Under the pieces are notes generated by a model. That model saw only the letters and a program-made list of their open reading frames with translations. It was not told the origin of the DNA and searched no databases. A DNA stretch of 64,000 bases from Clostridium_B lapidicellarium (GTDB lineage: Bacteria; Bacillota; Clostridia; Clostridiales; Clostridiaceae), in the NCBI RefSeq assembly GCF_041224415.1, contig NZ_JBGFFE010000001.1, positions 62,001 through 126,000 on the forward strand. Reading direction: 5' to 3'. This document shows, piece by piece, positions 44,456 to 52,417 of this stretch. Position numbers and translations under genes: made by a program. Position 1 is the first letter of the stretch. The number at the start of each line of letters is the position of its first letter.

Positions 44456-45163
44456 CTATTCTTCTTCTGCTAACTGTTCTCCCTGTCTTCCTTCCATTAC
44501 AGCATCCGCTACTTTAGAAGTAATCAATTTAACAGCCCTTATAGCATCATCATTACCTGGTACGACATAATCTATCTCATCAGGATCACAATTTGTATCA
44601 ACTATAGCTATCACAGGGATTCCCAAGATCTTAGCCTCTGATATAGCATTTTTTTCTTTTCTCGGATCTACAACAAATAATGCTCCCAAATTTTTAGCAT
44701 CCATATTCTTGATTCCGCCCAAATTTTTCTCTAGTTTTTCCTTGGTATTTTTTAGCTTTATAACTTCTTTTTTAGGAAGAACCTCAAATGTACCGTCCTC
44801 TTCCATTTTTTCCAGTTCCTCTAATCTTCCTATCCTGGTCTTTATAGTAACGAAATTAGTGAGCATACCGCCAAGCCACCTGTTGTTCACATAATACATA
44901 TTGCATCTTTTTGCCTCTTCCTCAATAGCTTCCTGGGCCTGCTTCTTCGTGCCTATAAACAGTATATCCTTTCCTTCCGCCGTAATTTCCTTTATGAACT
45001 CATAAGCTTCCTCAATTTTCTTCACCGTTTTCTGCAAATCTATTATATAGATTCCATTTCTCTCCGTAAAAATATAGGGAGCCATTTTAGGATTCCATCT
45101 TCTTGTTTGATGTCCAAAATGGACACCTGCTTCCAGTAATTGTTTCATAGAAATAATCGACAT
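44456..45163 (-). CDS. rpsB: 30S ribosomal protein S2
   Basis: Binds the 30S at the head-body junction and is needed for S1 attachment in other bacteria. 235 aa with SMKQLLEAGVHFGHQTRRWNP start and coiled-coil extension (about 100-155). The ATG at 45163 follows AGGAGGG. Its own promoter lies 106 bases upstream, downstream of codY. Confidence 0.98.
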   Translation of the reverse strand: MSIISMKQLLEAGVHFGHQTRRWNPKMAPYIFTERNGIYIIDLQKTVKKIEEAYEFIKEITAEGKDILFIGTKKQAQEAIEEEAKRCNMYYVNNRWLGGMLTNFVTIKTRIGRLEELEKMEEDGTFEVLPKKEVIKLKNTKEKLEKNLGGIKNMDAKNLGALFVVDPRKEKNAISEAKILGIPVIAIVDTNCDPDEIDYVVPGNDDAIRAVKLITSKVADAVMEGRQGEQLAEEE

Positions 45164-45268
45164 TTATTTTCCCTCCTAGGTTTTTACCTCCATTATCCTC
45201 ATATTCACAAACTACCTAAAGGCACCTTATTATGAATTAGATAATGTGTGTATTTTACTACCTTTTGT

Positions 45269-45297
45269 AGTATATCATAACAATTCCGTCTATTCAA
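45269..45297 (-). promoter_or_regulatory. rpsB promoter
   Basis: Minus strand TTGAAT (45292-45297), 17-base spacer, TATACT (45269-45274). Leader of about 100 nt before rpsB. Confidence 0.78.
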
Positions 45298-45320
45298 CAA
45301 AAAAACCAATTTAATTCCTG

Positions 45321-46097
45321 CTACTTTATTTTTTTCAATTCATCCAGTAATTTATCATTTAATATTTTGATATGAGTTCCCTTCATTCCAAGTGATCTGG
45401 ATTCTATAATTCCAGCACTTTCAAACTTTCTCAGCGCATTTACAATTACAGATCTGGTTATTCCAACTTTATCTGCTATTTTAGAAGCTACCAGCAAACC
45501 TTCATTTCCGTCCAATTCACTAAATATATGTTCTACTGCTTCCAATTCTGAATAAGAAAGTGTTCCAATTGCCAGCTGAACTACAGCTTTTTTTCTAGCT
45601 TCCTCTTCCATCTCGTTATTTTTAGACCTTAATATCTCAAGTCCTATTATAGTAGCACTATATTCTGCCAGTACGAGATCCTCATCCACAAATTTTTGTC
45701 CAAAACTTGCTAACAGCAGCGTTCCCAGTCTTTCTCTATTTCCAACTATGGGAACTATAGTTGTAATTTTATTATCTAGGTTGCAGGGACTTCCATCTTC
45801 AAATACACAAACTCCATGATTGGATAGATTTGGAATAGTTTCACGGGCATTTAATAATTTATTATTATAATGTTCAGGGAATCTCATCTCACTAATTACC
45901 TTGTCTTTAACAGTATCACATTCAAAACCATCTGGAAAATCATATCCCAATATTTTTCCTTTTCTACTTATAATATAAACATTACAGCCTAAAACCTCGC
46001 TTAATAACTTACATATATCATCAAAGACTACCGGTTCTGTTCCTGATTTTTGTAATATCTTATTCAATTTCCTTGTTTTGTTCAATAGTGTTGTCAT
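45321..46097 (-). CDS. codY: GTP-sensing global regulator CodY
   Basis: Represses stationary-phase and nitrogen genes when GTP and branched-chain amino acids are high. 258 aa, the usual length: N-terminal GAF domain binding Ile/Val (about 1-155) and a C-terminal winged helix with ASKIADKVGITRSVIVNALR recognition region. The ATG follows AGGAGG. It has an unusually long leader (about 400 nt) with extensive predicted structure and a promoter embedded in an inverted repeat. Confidence 0.97.
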   Translation of the reverse strand: MTTLLNKTRKLNKILQKSGTEPVVFDDICKLLSEVLGCNVYIISRKGKILGYDFPDGFECDTVKDKVISEMRFPEHYNNKLLNARETIPNLSNHGVCVFEDGSPCNLDNKITTIVPIVGNRERLGTLLLASFGQKFVDEDLVLAEYSATIIGLEILRSKNNEMEEEARKKAVVQLAIGTLSYSELEAVEHIFSELDGNEGLLVASKIADKVGITRSVIVNALRKFESAGIIESRSLGMKGTHIKILNDKLLDELKKIK

Positions 46098-46190
46098 TTA
46101 TAATCCTCCTTGTATCTACTAATTTTATTTGTTCTACGACAAATGCTGCGATTCCAATCCATCATATTTTAGATTATTTGAGACTCCACA

Positions 46191-46407
46191 TGGCTAACGC
46201 CAGTAGGTTCTTATATACTAAACTTCCAATACATCACAAGTGACATAAAGATCAGCCTATTTCTATAAGACTTTCACTATCTAAGAATACCTGTGCATCC
46301 ATCAACGATAGTATCAGGCTCATCTCAAAACCCTGTTATATATTACAACAGACTTTAAGCAGAATAATCATTTGTCCCGTAAACGGAGCCAACAGACTTT
46401 CTGCTAA
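46191..46407 (-). ncRNA. Highly structured long leader of codY (candidate RNA element)
   Basis: Helices on the minus strand: TTAGCAGAA/TTCTGCTTAA (46399-46407 with 46355-46364) enclosing CCGT-TT-ACGG (46377-46386); CTGTT/AACAG (46333-46337 with 46347-46351); a two-part stem AGCCT/AGGCT (46316-46320 with 46254-46258) plus ACTATC/GATAGT (46307-46312 with 46276-46281); a TCACTTGTGA hairpin (46234-46243); and TGGC-GTTA-GCCA (46191-46202). An 11-nt unit, CAACAGACTTT on the plus strand, occurs twice (46346-46356, 46390-46400). I do not recognise a known riboswitch, T-box, 6S RNA or tmRNA signature. The surrounding spacer (46098-46190, 46408-46500) shows no gene. Confidence 0.6.
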
Positions 46408-46502
46408 GTTTTTGTAAAAAGATTTTCAATTAGAGCTTTAGACCATATACTCGATTAATGTTTTAGATTTTTTTAAATATTTTGAATTATTCTTTACACA
46501 AT

Positions 46503-46535
46503 AATTATAATAACATAACAATTATTATAATTCAA
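46503..46535 (-). promoter_or_regulatory. codY promoter overlapped by an 11-bp inverted repeat
   Basis: Minus strand TTGAAT (46530-46535), 17-base spacer, TATTAT (46507-46512). AATTATAATAA (46503-46513) and TTATTATAATT (46522-46532) form a perfect inverted repeat with an 8-base gap across the promoter. Confidence 0.6.
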
Positions 46536-46559
46536 CTATATTTTCTAAATTTAAATCCT

Positions 46560-46758
46560 ATTCCGCCTCCTGCATCCAATTATTTCAAAATTTATTTATC
46601 CGAACGCTGCCATTGCCAATACTCCCAGCTTCTCAAAGCGGAAGATAAGCACTACTTAAAGGATAACATATTCTAAGTGCCAAAGGCACTAAGAATACTG
46701 TTAATAAGGTTCAGGTGGAGAAAAGAATTTCCTGTAAGCAAGCTCCACCCAGGCCTTA
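46560..46758 (-). ncRNA. Structured RNA candidate directly after topA (possibly raiA-type)
   Basis: Starting 4 bases after the topA stop, the minus strand can fold into (1) AAGG..GGTGGAG with CTCCACC..CCTT (46743-46757 with 46706-46720); (2) a hairpin with 12 of 13 pairs and a 3-base loop (46669-46697); (3) TTATCC/GGATAA (46661-46666 with 46596-46601) closing a domain that contains CTTCCGCTT-TGAG-AAGC.GGGAG (46622-46644) and TATTGGCAATGGCAGCG. GCGGAA (46561-46566) can pair with TTCCGC (46638-46643) as an alternative or pseudoknot. Size near 200 nt and the compact fold suggest the clostridial raiA noncoding RNA, recalled from general knowledge and not verified. A 64-codon plus-strand ORF here is taken as antisense noise. 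Confidence 0.6.
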
Positions 46759-46761
46759 GAA

Positions 46762-48870
46762 TCACTTGATTTTCTCATCCTTATTTTCTTCAACATCATA
46801 TTTTCTGTATTTGCACTCTGAGTTAGAACATTCTAAATAATTTCCCCTGGTTTTGTTATACTTCTTTACCATATAGCTTCCACATGCAGGGCACTTTTCA
46901 TTCACAGGTTCATACCAGCTCACAAAGTCACATTTTGGATAATTGCTGCACCCGTAAAATTTTCTGCCCTTTCTACTTCTTTTAACTAAAACCTTGCCTC
47001 CACATTTAGGACATTTCACATCCAATTCCTCAACTATGGGTTTCGTATTTTTACATTCAGGATAACCTGGACAAGCTAAAAAATCTCCAAACCGTCCATG
47101 TTTTATTACCATATTTCTGCCGCATTTTTCACATTTTATATCAGTTACCTCATCTTTTATAGTAATTTTGGCAACTTCCTTCTCTGCCACATCAATGGAT
47201 TTTTTCAACGGTTTATAAAATTCATCTACTACTTTTCTCCAATCATCTTTTCCGTCTTCAACAGCATCTAATTTGGATTCCATTTCAGCTGTAAATTCCA
47301 CGTCAACTATCTGTTTAAAATATTCACTCAATATATTATTCACTATGTTTCCCAATTCAGTGGGGATAAGAGTCCTCTTTTCCCTCTGTATATACTTTCT
47401 ATCCAAAAGTGTAGACAAAATTGGTGCATAAGTGCTGGGCCTTCCTATCCCATTTTCTTCGAGAGTCTTAACAAGAGAAGCTTCTGAAAATCTAGCTGGA
47501 GGTTGTGTAAAATGCTGTTTGCTCTCTGTGGATTTCTCAATAAGAAGCTCTCCTTCCTGCAGTTTGGGAAGTGCCTTATTGGATTTTTCATCTTCGGTAG
47601 TATACTCGTAAGCCTTCATGAACCCATCAAATTTAACTCTGGATCCGCTTACTTTCAAGCCATATTTTCCATCAACTATACTTATGGAAGTAACATCAAT
47701 TTTTGAACAAGCCATTTGGCTCGCCAGAAATCTGTTCCATATCAATTTATAGAGTTTATACTGTTCTGGTTTTAAATTTTCCTTCGCTTTATCCGGCTCT
47801 ATCTTCATATAAGTAGGTCTTATGGCCTCATGGGCGTCCTGTATGTTTTTCTTTTTGCTTTTAAAATTTCTGGGCTTTTCTTCCACATATTTTTTCCCGA
47901 ATTTATCTATTACAAAATTTCTGCAGTCCTCCTGCGCTTCCTTTGAAATTCTCACTGAATCTGTTCTCATATAGGTTATGAGTCCAACGGTACCATAGCC
48001 CTTTACATCCACGCCCTCATACAACTGCTGAGCTACAGCCATAGTTTTCTTAGTAGAAAAGTTCAATCTCTTATAGGCATCCTGCTGCAGAGTACTGGTG
48101 GTAAAAGGAGGCAGGGGCGTTTTATTTTTACATGTAGTCTTAATTGACTTTACTATAAACTGCCCTTTTTTCAAATCCTCCGTGATTTTATCTGCCTCTT
48201 CCTTTGTAGCAATTTGAATCTTCTTCCTATTAAAGGTAGTGAGTTTTGCATTAAAACATCTAACTGCTGATTTTTTATGAAGTTCACACTCTATAGTCCA
48301 ATATTCCTTGGGTTTGAAATCAATTATACTTTTTTCCCTGTCACATATCATCTTAAGAGCTACTGACTGAACTCTTCCTGCACTCAAGCCCCATTTGATT
48401 TTTCTCCAAAGTATTGGACTTATTTTATACCCTACCAATCTGTCCAATACTCTTCTGGCCTGTTGTGCATTTACTAAATTTATATTTATAGTTCTCGGAT
48501 ACTTTATGGAATTTTTTATAGCATTTTTAGTAATTTCATGGAACTCTATCCTGCATTTTTCACTTTCCCTCAACTTAAGCACATGAGATAAATGCCAGGA
48601 AATTGCCTCTCCTTCTCTGTCGGGGTCTGTTGCCAAGTATACCTTATCGCTTTTTTTAGCTTCTCTCTTAAGCTTATCCAAAAGTGTTCCCTTTCCCCTT
48701 ATTGTTATATACTTAGGATTGTATTCATTATCTATATCAACTCCCAATTGACTTTTAGGAAGATCTTTAACATGACCCATGGAAGCCTTCACCACATAAT
48801 TTTTTCCTAAATATTTTCCTATAGTTTTAGCCTTAGCCGGCGATTCAACTATAACTAGTTTTTGTCCCAT
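46762..48870 (-). CDS. topA: DNA topoisomerase I
   Basis: Type IA topoisomerase that relaxes negative supercoils. 702 aa. Toprim domain at the start (KLVIVESPAKAKTIGKYLG, then DPDREGEAISWHL), active-site Tyr in GLITYMRTDSVRIS, and three C-terminal zinc ribbons with CxxC...CxxYPEC type pairs (about 580-695). The ATG at 48870 follows GGGG and begins the conserved MGQKLVIVES; 21 further in-frame codons upstream reach 48933 but precede that site. 63 bases after dprA. The stop codon abuts a structured RNA candidate. Confidence 0.97.
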   Translation of the reverse strand: MGQKLVIVESPAKAKTIGKYLGKNYVVKASMGHVKDLPKSQLGVDIDNEYNPKYITIRGKGTLLDKLKREAKKSDKVYLATDPDREGEAISWHLSHVLKLRESEKCRIEFHEITKNAIKNSIKYPRTININLVNAQQARRVLDRLVGYKISPILWRKIKWGLSAGRVQSVALKMICDREKSIIDFKPKEYWTIECELHKKSAVRCFNAKLTTFNRKKIQIATKEEADKITEDLKKGQFIVKSIKTTCKNKTPLPPFTTSTLQQDAYKRLNFSTKKTMAVAQQLYEGVDVKGYGTVGLITYMRTDSVRISKEAQEDCRNFVIDKFGKKYVEEKPRNFKSKKKNIQDAHEAIRPTYMKIEPDKAKENLKPEQYKLYKLIWNRFLASQMACSKIDVTSISIVDGKYGLKVSGSRVKFDGFMKAYEYTTEDEKSNKALPKLQEGELLIEKSTESKQHFTQPPARFSEASLVKTLEENGIGRPSTYAPILSTLLDRKYIQREKRTLIPTELGNIVNNILSEYFKQIVDVEFTAEMESKLDAVEDGKDDWRKVVDEFYKPLKKSIDVAEKEVAKITIKDEVTDIKCEKCGRNMVIKHGRFGDFLACPGYPECKNTKPIVEELDVKCPKCGGKVLVKRSRKGRKFYGCSNYPKCDFVSWYEPVNEKCPACGSYMVKKYNKTRGNYLECSNSECKYRKYDVEENKDEKIK

Positions 48871-48933
48871 ATCATATACCCCGGATATCTTATTTGCTCC
48901 GGAGTCTGCACCCCCCTTATTTAAACATAACAC

Positions 48934-50031
48934 TTATTTAATAATATTCTCATCATCTTGAATTTTTGCATAATAATTTCCTTGAAGACATATTATTTCG
49001 TCTTTTAGTTGCAATTCAAATAATAACTCATATAATCGTTTTATGTCAATATCAGTTACCCTACATATTTCATCTATATGTACAGGAATATGTCCAATAA
49101 ATTTACATATTTTTTCCTCATCAACGTTTAATCTATGATTTTTCATATACCTCTTTTTCATATACTTTACGGGCAATATCTGAAACAGATCCTCCATGCA
49201 AGTAAATACATGAGCTCCTTCCCTTATAAGGGTATTCGTGCCCTTGCTCTTGGAGGAGAATATAGAACCAGGCACTGCCATGACATCTTTCCCCTGTTCC
49301 AACGCACAGCCGGCCGTTATCAATGCACCGCTTTTATTCCCTGCTTCAATTACAATCACCAAGTCACTCAGCCCGCTTATAATTCTATTTCTCATTGGAA
49401 AATTATATGGATATGGCTTTGTTTGAGGGATAAATTCGGACAATATACATCCTTTTTTTAAGATATCATCATATAATTTTTTATTTTCCCTGGGATACAC
49501 GACATCTATCCCCGATCCCAGTACAGCACAGGTATACCCGCCGTTTTCAACTGCAGCCCTATGGCAGCAGCCGTCAATTCCCCTAGCCATACCGCTTATT
49601 ATATTCAAATTATTCATAGAAATCTCTCTCCCTATGAGTAGAGCCACATTTTTTCCATACAAACTGCAATCCCTAGCTCCTACCATTGCCACACTTACAT
49701 TGTTTAAAATATCGATATTCCCTTTATAAAACAAAACCGACGGTGAATCATCATAATTCTTCAATCTATAGGGATATTTTTCTGCACAGCTATTTACAGA
49801 TTCTATACCTTCATTTAAAGAGTATTCAAGTAAACTTTCCAGCTTATCTCTATTCCAAGCTTTTTTCAATTCCCCATATATTTTATTATAGTCCTTGCTT
49901 ACAAATATCGAATCCCTGTTAAAAATGCTATGTATATATATTTCTCTTGTGCTTTTGAAATTTTTTAACAGATAATTTTTTATCTTATTTGACATTTTGA
50001 CAGAGGCAAACCACAGGTCATATATATTCAT
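48934..50031 (-). CDS. dprA: DNA processing protein DprA (Smf)
   Basis: Loads RecA on incoming single strands in natural transformation; in non-competent clostridia it is conserved for unclear reasons. 365 aa: N-terminal helical part, Rossmann-like domain with VAMVGARDCSLYGK and GMARGIDGCCHRAA, VLGSGIDVVYPREN, and a C-terminal winged helix. The ATG at 50031 follows GGGATG, a weak site; an ATG at 50049 is the alternative. Divergent from comM across a 13-bp palindrome. Confidence 0.93.
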   Translation of the reverse strand: MNIYDLWFASVKMSNKIKNYLLKNFKSTREIYIHSIFNRDSIFVSKDYNKIYGELKKAWNRDKLESLLEYSLNEGIESVNSCAEKYPYRLKNYDDSPSVLFYKGNIDILNNVSVAMVGARDCSLYGKNVALLIGREISMNNLNIISGMARGIDGCCHRAAVENGGYTCAVLGSGIDVVYPRENKKLYDDILKKGCILSEFIPQTKPYPYNFPMRNRIISGLSDLVIVIEAGNKSGALITAGCALEQGKDVMAVPGSIFSSKSKGTNTLIREGAHVFTCMEDLFQILPVKYMKKRYMKNHRLNVDEEKICKFIGHIPVHIDEICRVTDIDIKRLYELLFELQLKDEIICLQGNYYAKIQDDENIIK

Positions 50032-50109
50032 AAATAATTCACATCCCATTAAATATAATTACCTAAAAATTATGTTCATAATAAGGACATTTTATTCAAA
50101 AAAAGCAGC

Positions 50110-50137
50110 GTTTTATTTTAAAAGTTTAAAATAAAAC
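50110..50137. repeat. 13-bp perfect palindrome between dprA and comM
   Basis: GTTTTATTTTAAA (50110-50122) and TTTAAAATAAAAC (50125-50137) flank two bases. It sits in the 138-base divergent dprA/comM spacer; it could be an operator or a hairpin in either leader. Confidence 0.65.
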
Positions 50138-50169
50138 ATTATTGTCAAGAATTAAGCAGAGGTGATAAT

Positions 50170-51690
50170 ATGGCTACCAAACTAAATACATCTTCTTTTT
50201 TAGGCATAGAAGGGAATATAGTTTCAGTGGAGGTGGACATTGAAAGGGGACTTCCTTCCTTTAATATAGTCGGTCTCGCAGGTACATCTGTAAAAGAATC
50301 CAAAGAAAGGGTAAAAGCTTCAATAATAAATTCAGGATTTGAATTTCCTGTAAGAAAAATAGTAGTTAATTTGGCTCCTGCAGATATGAAGAAAGCAGGC
50401 TCGCTGTTTGACCTGCCCATAGCCCTGGGTATATTGATATGCACAGGGCAAATGAATTTTGATGACTGTGATGATTTTATAATACTGGGTGAACTATCTC
50501 TGTCCGGCAATTTAAATAAAGTGAGAGGTGTGCTTCCAATAACATTGGAAGGTATAAAAAATAATATAAAAAATTTCATAGTCCCAGCTGAAAACGCAGA
50601 AGAATGTTCCTCCATAAAGGGAATAAACTGTTATGCCTTTGAAAATTTAAAACAAATAGTGCATTTTATAAAATATAGAAATTCACTGCCTTATAAGCAT
50701 AAAAAAATACAATCTAAAACTTCACGTCCTTCATTGGACTTTTCAGACGTATTCGGCCAGGAAAGCTGCAAAAGAGCTCTAGAAGTTGCTGCTGCCGGAA
50801 ACCACAATGTACTTATGGTTGGTCCGCCCGGTTCTGGAAAAACCATGCTCGCCAAGAGGGTTCCTACAATACTTCCAAATTTAAGTTACGAAAATTCTCT
50901 GGAAGTTACCAAAATATACAGTGTCACCGGAAATTTAAATACAGGTGAAGGGCTTATAAACAAGCCGCCCTTCAGAAATCCCCATCATACCAGTACAACT
51001 GCTGCACTTATAGGCGGTGGAAATAATTTAATGCCCGGCGAAATATCCTTAGCTCACAATGGTGTACTTTTTCTGGACGAAGTACTTGAATTCAAAAAAA
51101 ATGTTCTGGAAGTTTTAAGACAGCCTCTAGAAGAAAAAAAAATAATATTGAACAGGGCCGCCGGCAGAGTTTCTTTTCCATGCAACTTCATGACAATAAT
51201 GGCTACAAACCCATGTCCCTGTGGAAACTTTGCTTCTGGAAAACCATGCACATGCACCGACTATGAGAGAAAAAGATATATATCAAAATTATCCAGTCCG
51301 CTCATGGACAGGATAGATCTGTTCACTTTTGTAAACTCTCTGAATTTTAAGGATATCCAAAATTACAAAAAAGGTGAATCTTCTAAATCAATAAAAAAAA
51401 GAGTGGAAGCTTCCAGAAAAATTCAGAAAAAAAGATTTAAAAGCCAGGGAATACAATATAATTCAGAAATGAACAGTACCCTCATTAAAAAATACTGTAA
51501 ACTCAATAAAAGATCTACAGAAATACTCGGGAAAATTTATTCCAAATATAAATTGACCACCAGGGCCTATGGTAAAATTCTAAAAGTATCCAGGACAATA
51601 GCAGATCTAGATCACAGTGAATACATAGAGGAACCCCATTTAACTGAAGCTCTTTGCTACAGAAAATTCATAAATGACGATTTTATTTAA
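50170..51690 (+). CDS. comM: ComM/YifB family Mg-chelatase-like AAA+ ATPase
   Basis: 506 aa. An N-terminal Lon-protease-like domain (1-170), AAA+ core with Walker A GPPGSGKTMLAKR (about 217) and Walker B GVLFLDEVLEF, and a zinc-type cluster CPCGNFASGKPCTC. In Haemophilus and Vibrio ComM is a helicase that extends branch migration during transformation. The ATG follows AGAGGTGATAAT. It is divergent from dprA, another transformation gene, suggesting a shared DNA-uptake heritage. Confidence 0.94.
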   Translation: MATKLNTSSFLGIEGNIVSVEVDIERGLPSFNIVGLAGTSVKESKERVKASIINSGFEFPVRKIVVNLAPADMKKAGSLFDLPIALGILICTGQMNFDDCDDFIILGELSLSGNLNKVRGVLPITLEGIKNNIKNFIVPAENAEECSSIKGINCYAFENLKQIVHFIKYRNSLPYKHKKIQSKTSRPSLDFSDVFGQESCKRALEVAAAGNHNVLMVGPPGSGKTMLAKRVPTILPNLSYENSLEVTKIYSVTGNLNTGEGLINKPPFRNPHHTSTTAALIGGGNNLMPGEISLAHNGVLFLDEVLEFKKNVLEVLRQPLEEKKIILNRAAGRVSFPCNFMTIMATNPCPCGNFASGKPCTCTDYERKRYISKLSSPLMDRIDLFTFVNSLNFKDIQNYKKGESSKSIKKRVEASRKIQKKRFKSQGIQYNSEMNSTLIKKYCKLNKRSTEILGKIYSKYKLTTRAYGKILKVSRTIADLDHSEYIEEPHLTEALCYRKFINDDFI

Positions 51691-51795
51691 AATTGAAAAT
51701 ATTATTTACCAAAAATATCTTTATTTATATTTACAATAATTGTATAATATAAATAATTCAGGATATTTTTTATCCAGTGTTAGGAGGAATATCAC

Positions 51796-51966
51796 ATGTA
51801 TTTTTTCTTAGTTATATCGGGTCTTATAATAGGTATTGTATTAATTCTTATAGGAATAAGAAGAAAAAGCAGAGATATTATAAGCATTGGAAGCGTACTT
51901 TCCATATTCTTCTTGTTGATTTGCATAAACGTATACATACCGAATTTTATCAGCGAACTGAGATAA
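51796..51966 (+). CDS. 56-aa two-helix membrane protein
   Basis: Small ORF with a strong AGGAGGAAT 6 bases before the ATG at 51796. Two hydrophobic segments (about 2-21 and 30-50) are separated by a basic turn RRKSRD. I do not recognise a family. It lies between comM and yraN on the same strand, 106 bases after comM. A longer overlapping ORF in another frame (51777-52025) has no such site and reads as low-complexity noise. Confidence 0.7.
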   Translation: MYFFLVISGLIIGIVLILIGIRRKSRDIISIGSVLSIFFLLICINVYIPNFISELR

Positions 51967-52046
51967 GTAATCCTATACATAGTGAAAATAAACGATATAA
52001 ATGCTATAATAAAAAAAAGTTTTAAAAAACAGGAAGGGGAAAAGCC

Positions 52047-52415
52047 ATGCATTCTTCCAATAAGGATATAGGTTCCCGCGGTGAAGACATAGCTGAGAAT
52101 CATCTAAAAGAAATAGGGTATATAATATTAGAAAGAAATTTTCAATGCAAAACAGGAGAAGTGGACATCATAGCAAAAGATGGAAATTATCTTTGCTTTA
52201 TAGAGGTAAAATCCCGTTATGGTAAATTATACGGAAACCCCTGTGAAGCCGTAACTTACTCCAAGCAATCTAAAATACGTAAAACAGCCACTGTGTATAT
52301 AATGAAAAAAAAGCTGTATAAATTTAATTTTAGATTCGACGTTATAGAAATAATATTCAACATCTACAATAATATTCCATCTATCAGGCTCATTAAAAAT
52401 GCCTTTCAAATATAA
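52047..52415 (+). CDS. YraN family (UPF0102) endonuclease-like protein
   Basis: 122 aa with a restriction-endonuclease-like core: GSRGEDIAENHLKE, then RNFQCKTGEVDIIAKDG and CFIEVKSR, giving the E...D...ExK catalytic pattern. Function in cells is unknown; often near rnhB and comM, as here. The ATG follows GGAAGGGG. It converges with rnhB: only two bases separate their stop codons and no terminator is visible. Confidence 0.92.
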   Translation: MHSSNKDIGSRGEDIAENHLKEIGYIILERNFQCKTGEVDIIAKDGNYLCFIEVKSRYGKLYGNPCEAVTYSKQSKIRKTATVYIMKKKLYKFNFRFDVIEIIFNIYNNIPSIRLIKNAFQI

Positions 52416-52417
52416 TT

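Noticed and set aside
46098..46500. 6S RNA, tmRNA, RNase P RNA or SRP RNA in the codY leader
   Set aside because: None of their conserved sequence blocks could be seen; the structure is real but of unknown type.
46482..46676. 64-codon plus-strand ORF in the topA-codY spacer
   Set aside because: It lies opposite the structured RNA candidate, has low-complexity Asn/Ile runs, and no ribosome binding site; best explained as antisense noise.
50145..50615. 156-codon minus-strand ORF inside comM
   Set aside because: Complete overlap with a well-matched comM; a frame shadow.
51777..52025. 82-codon plus-strand ORF over the small membrane protein
   Set aside because: Wrong frame relative to the strong Shine-Dalgarno, and its composition is low-complexity Lys/Tyr/His.
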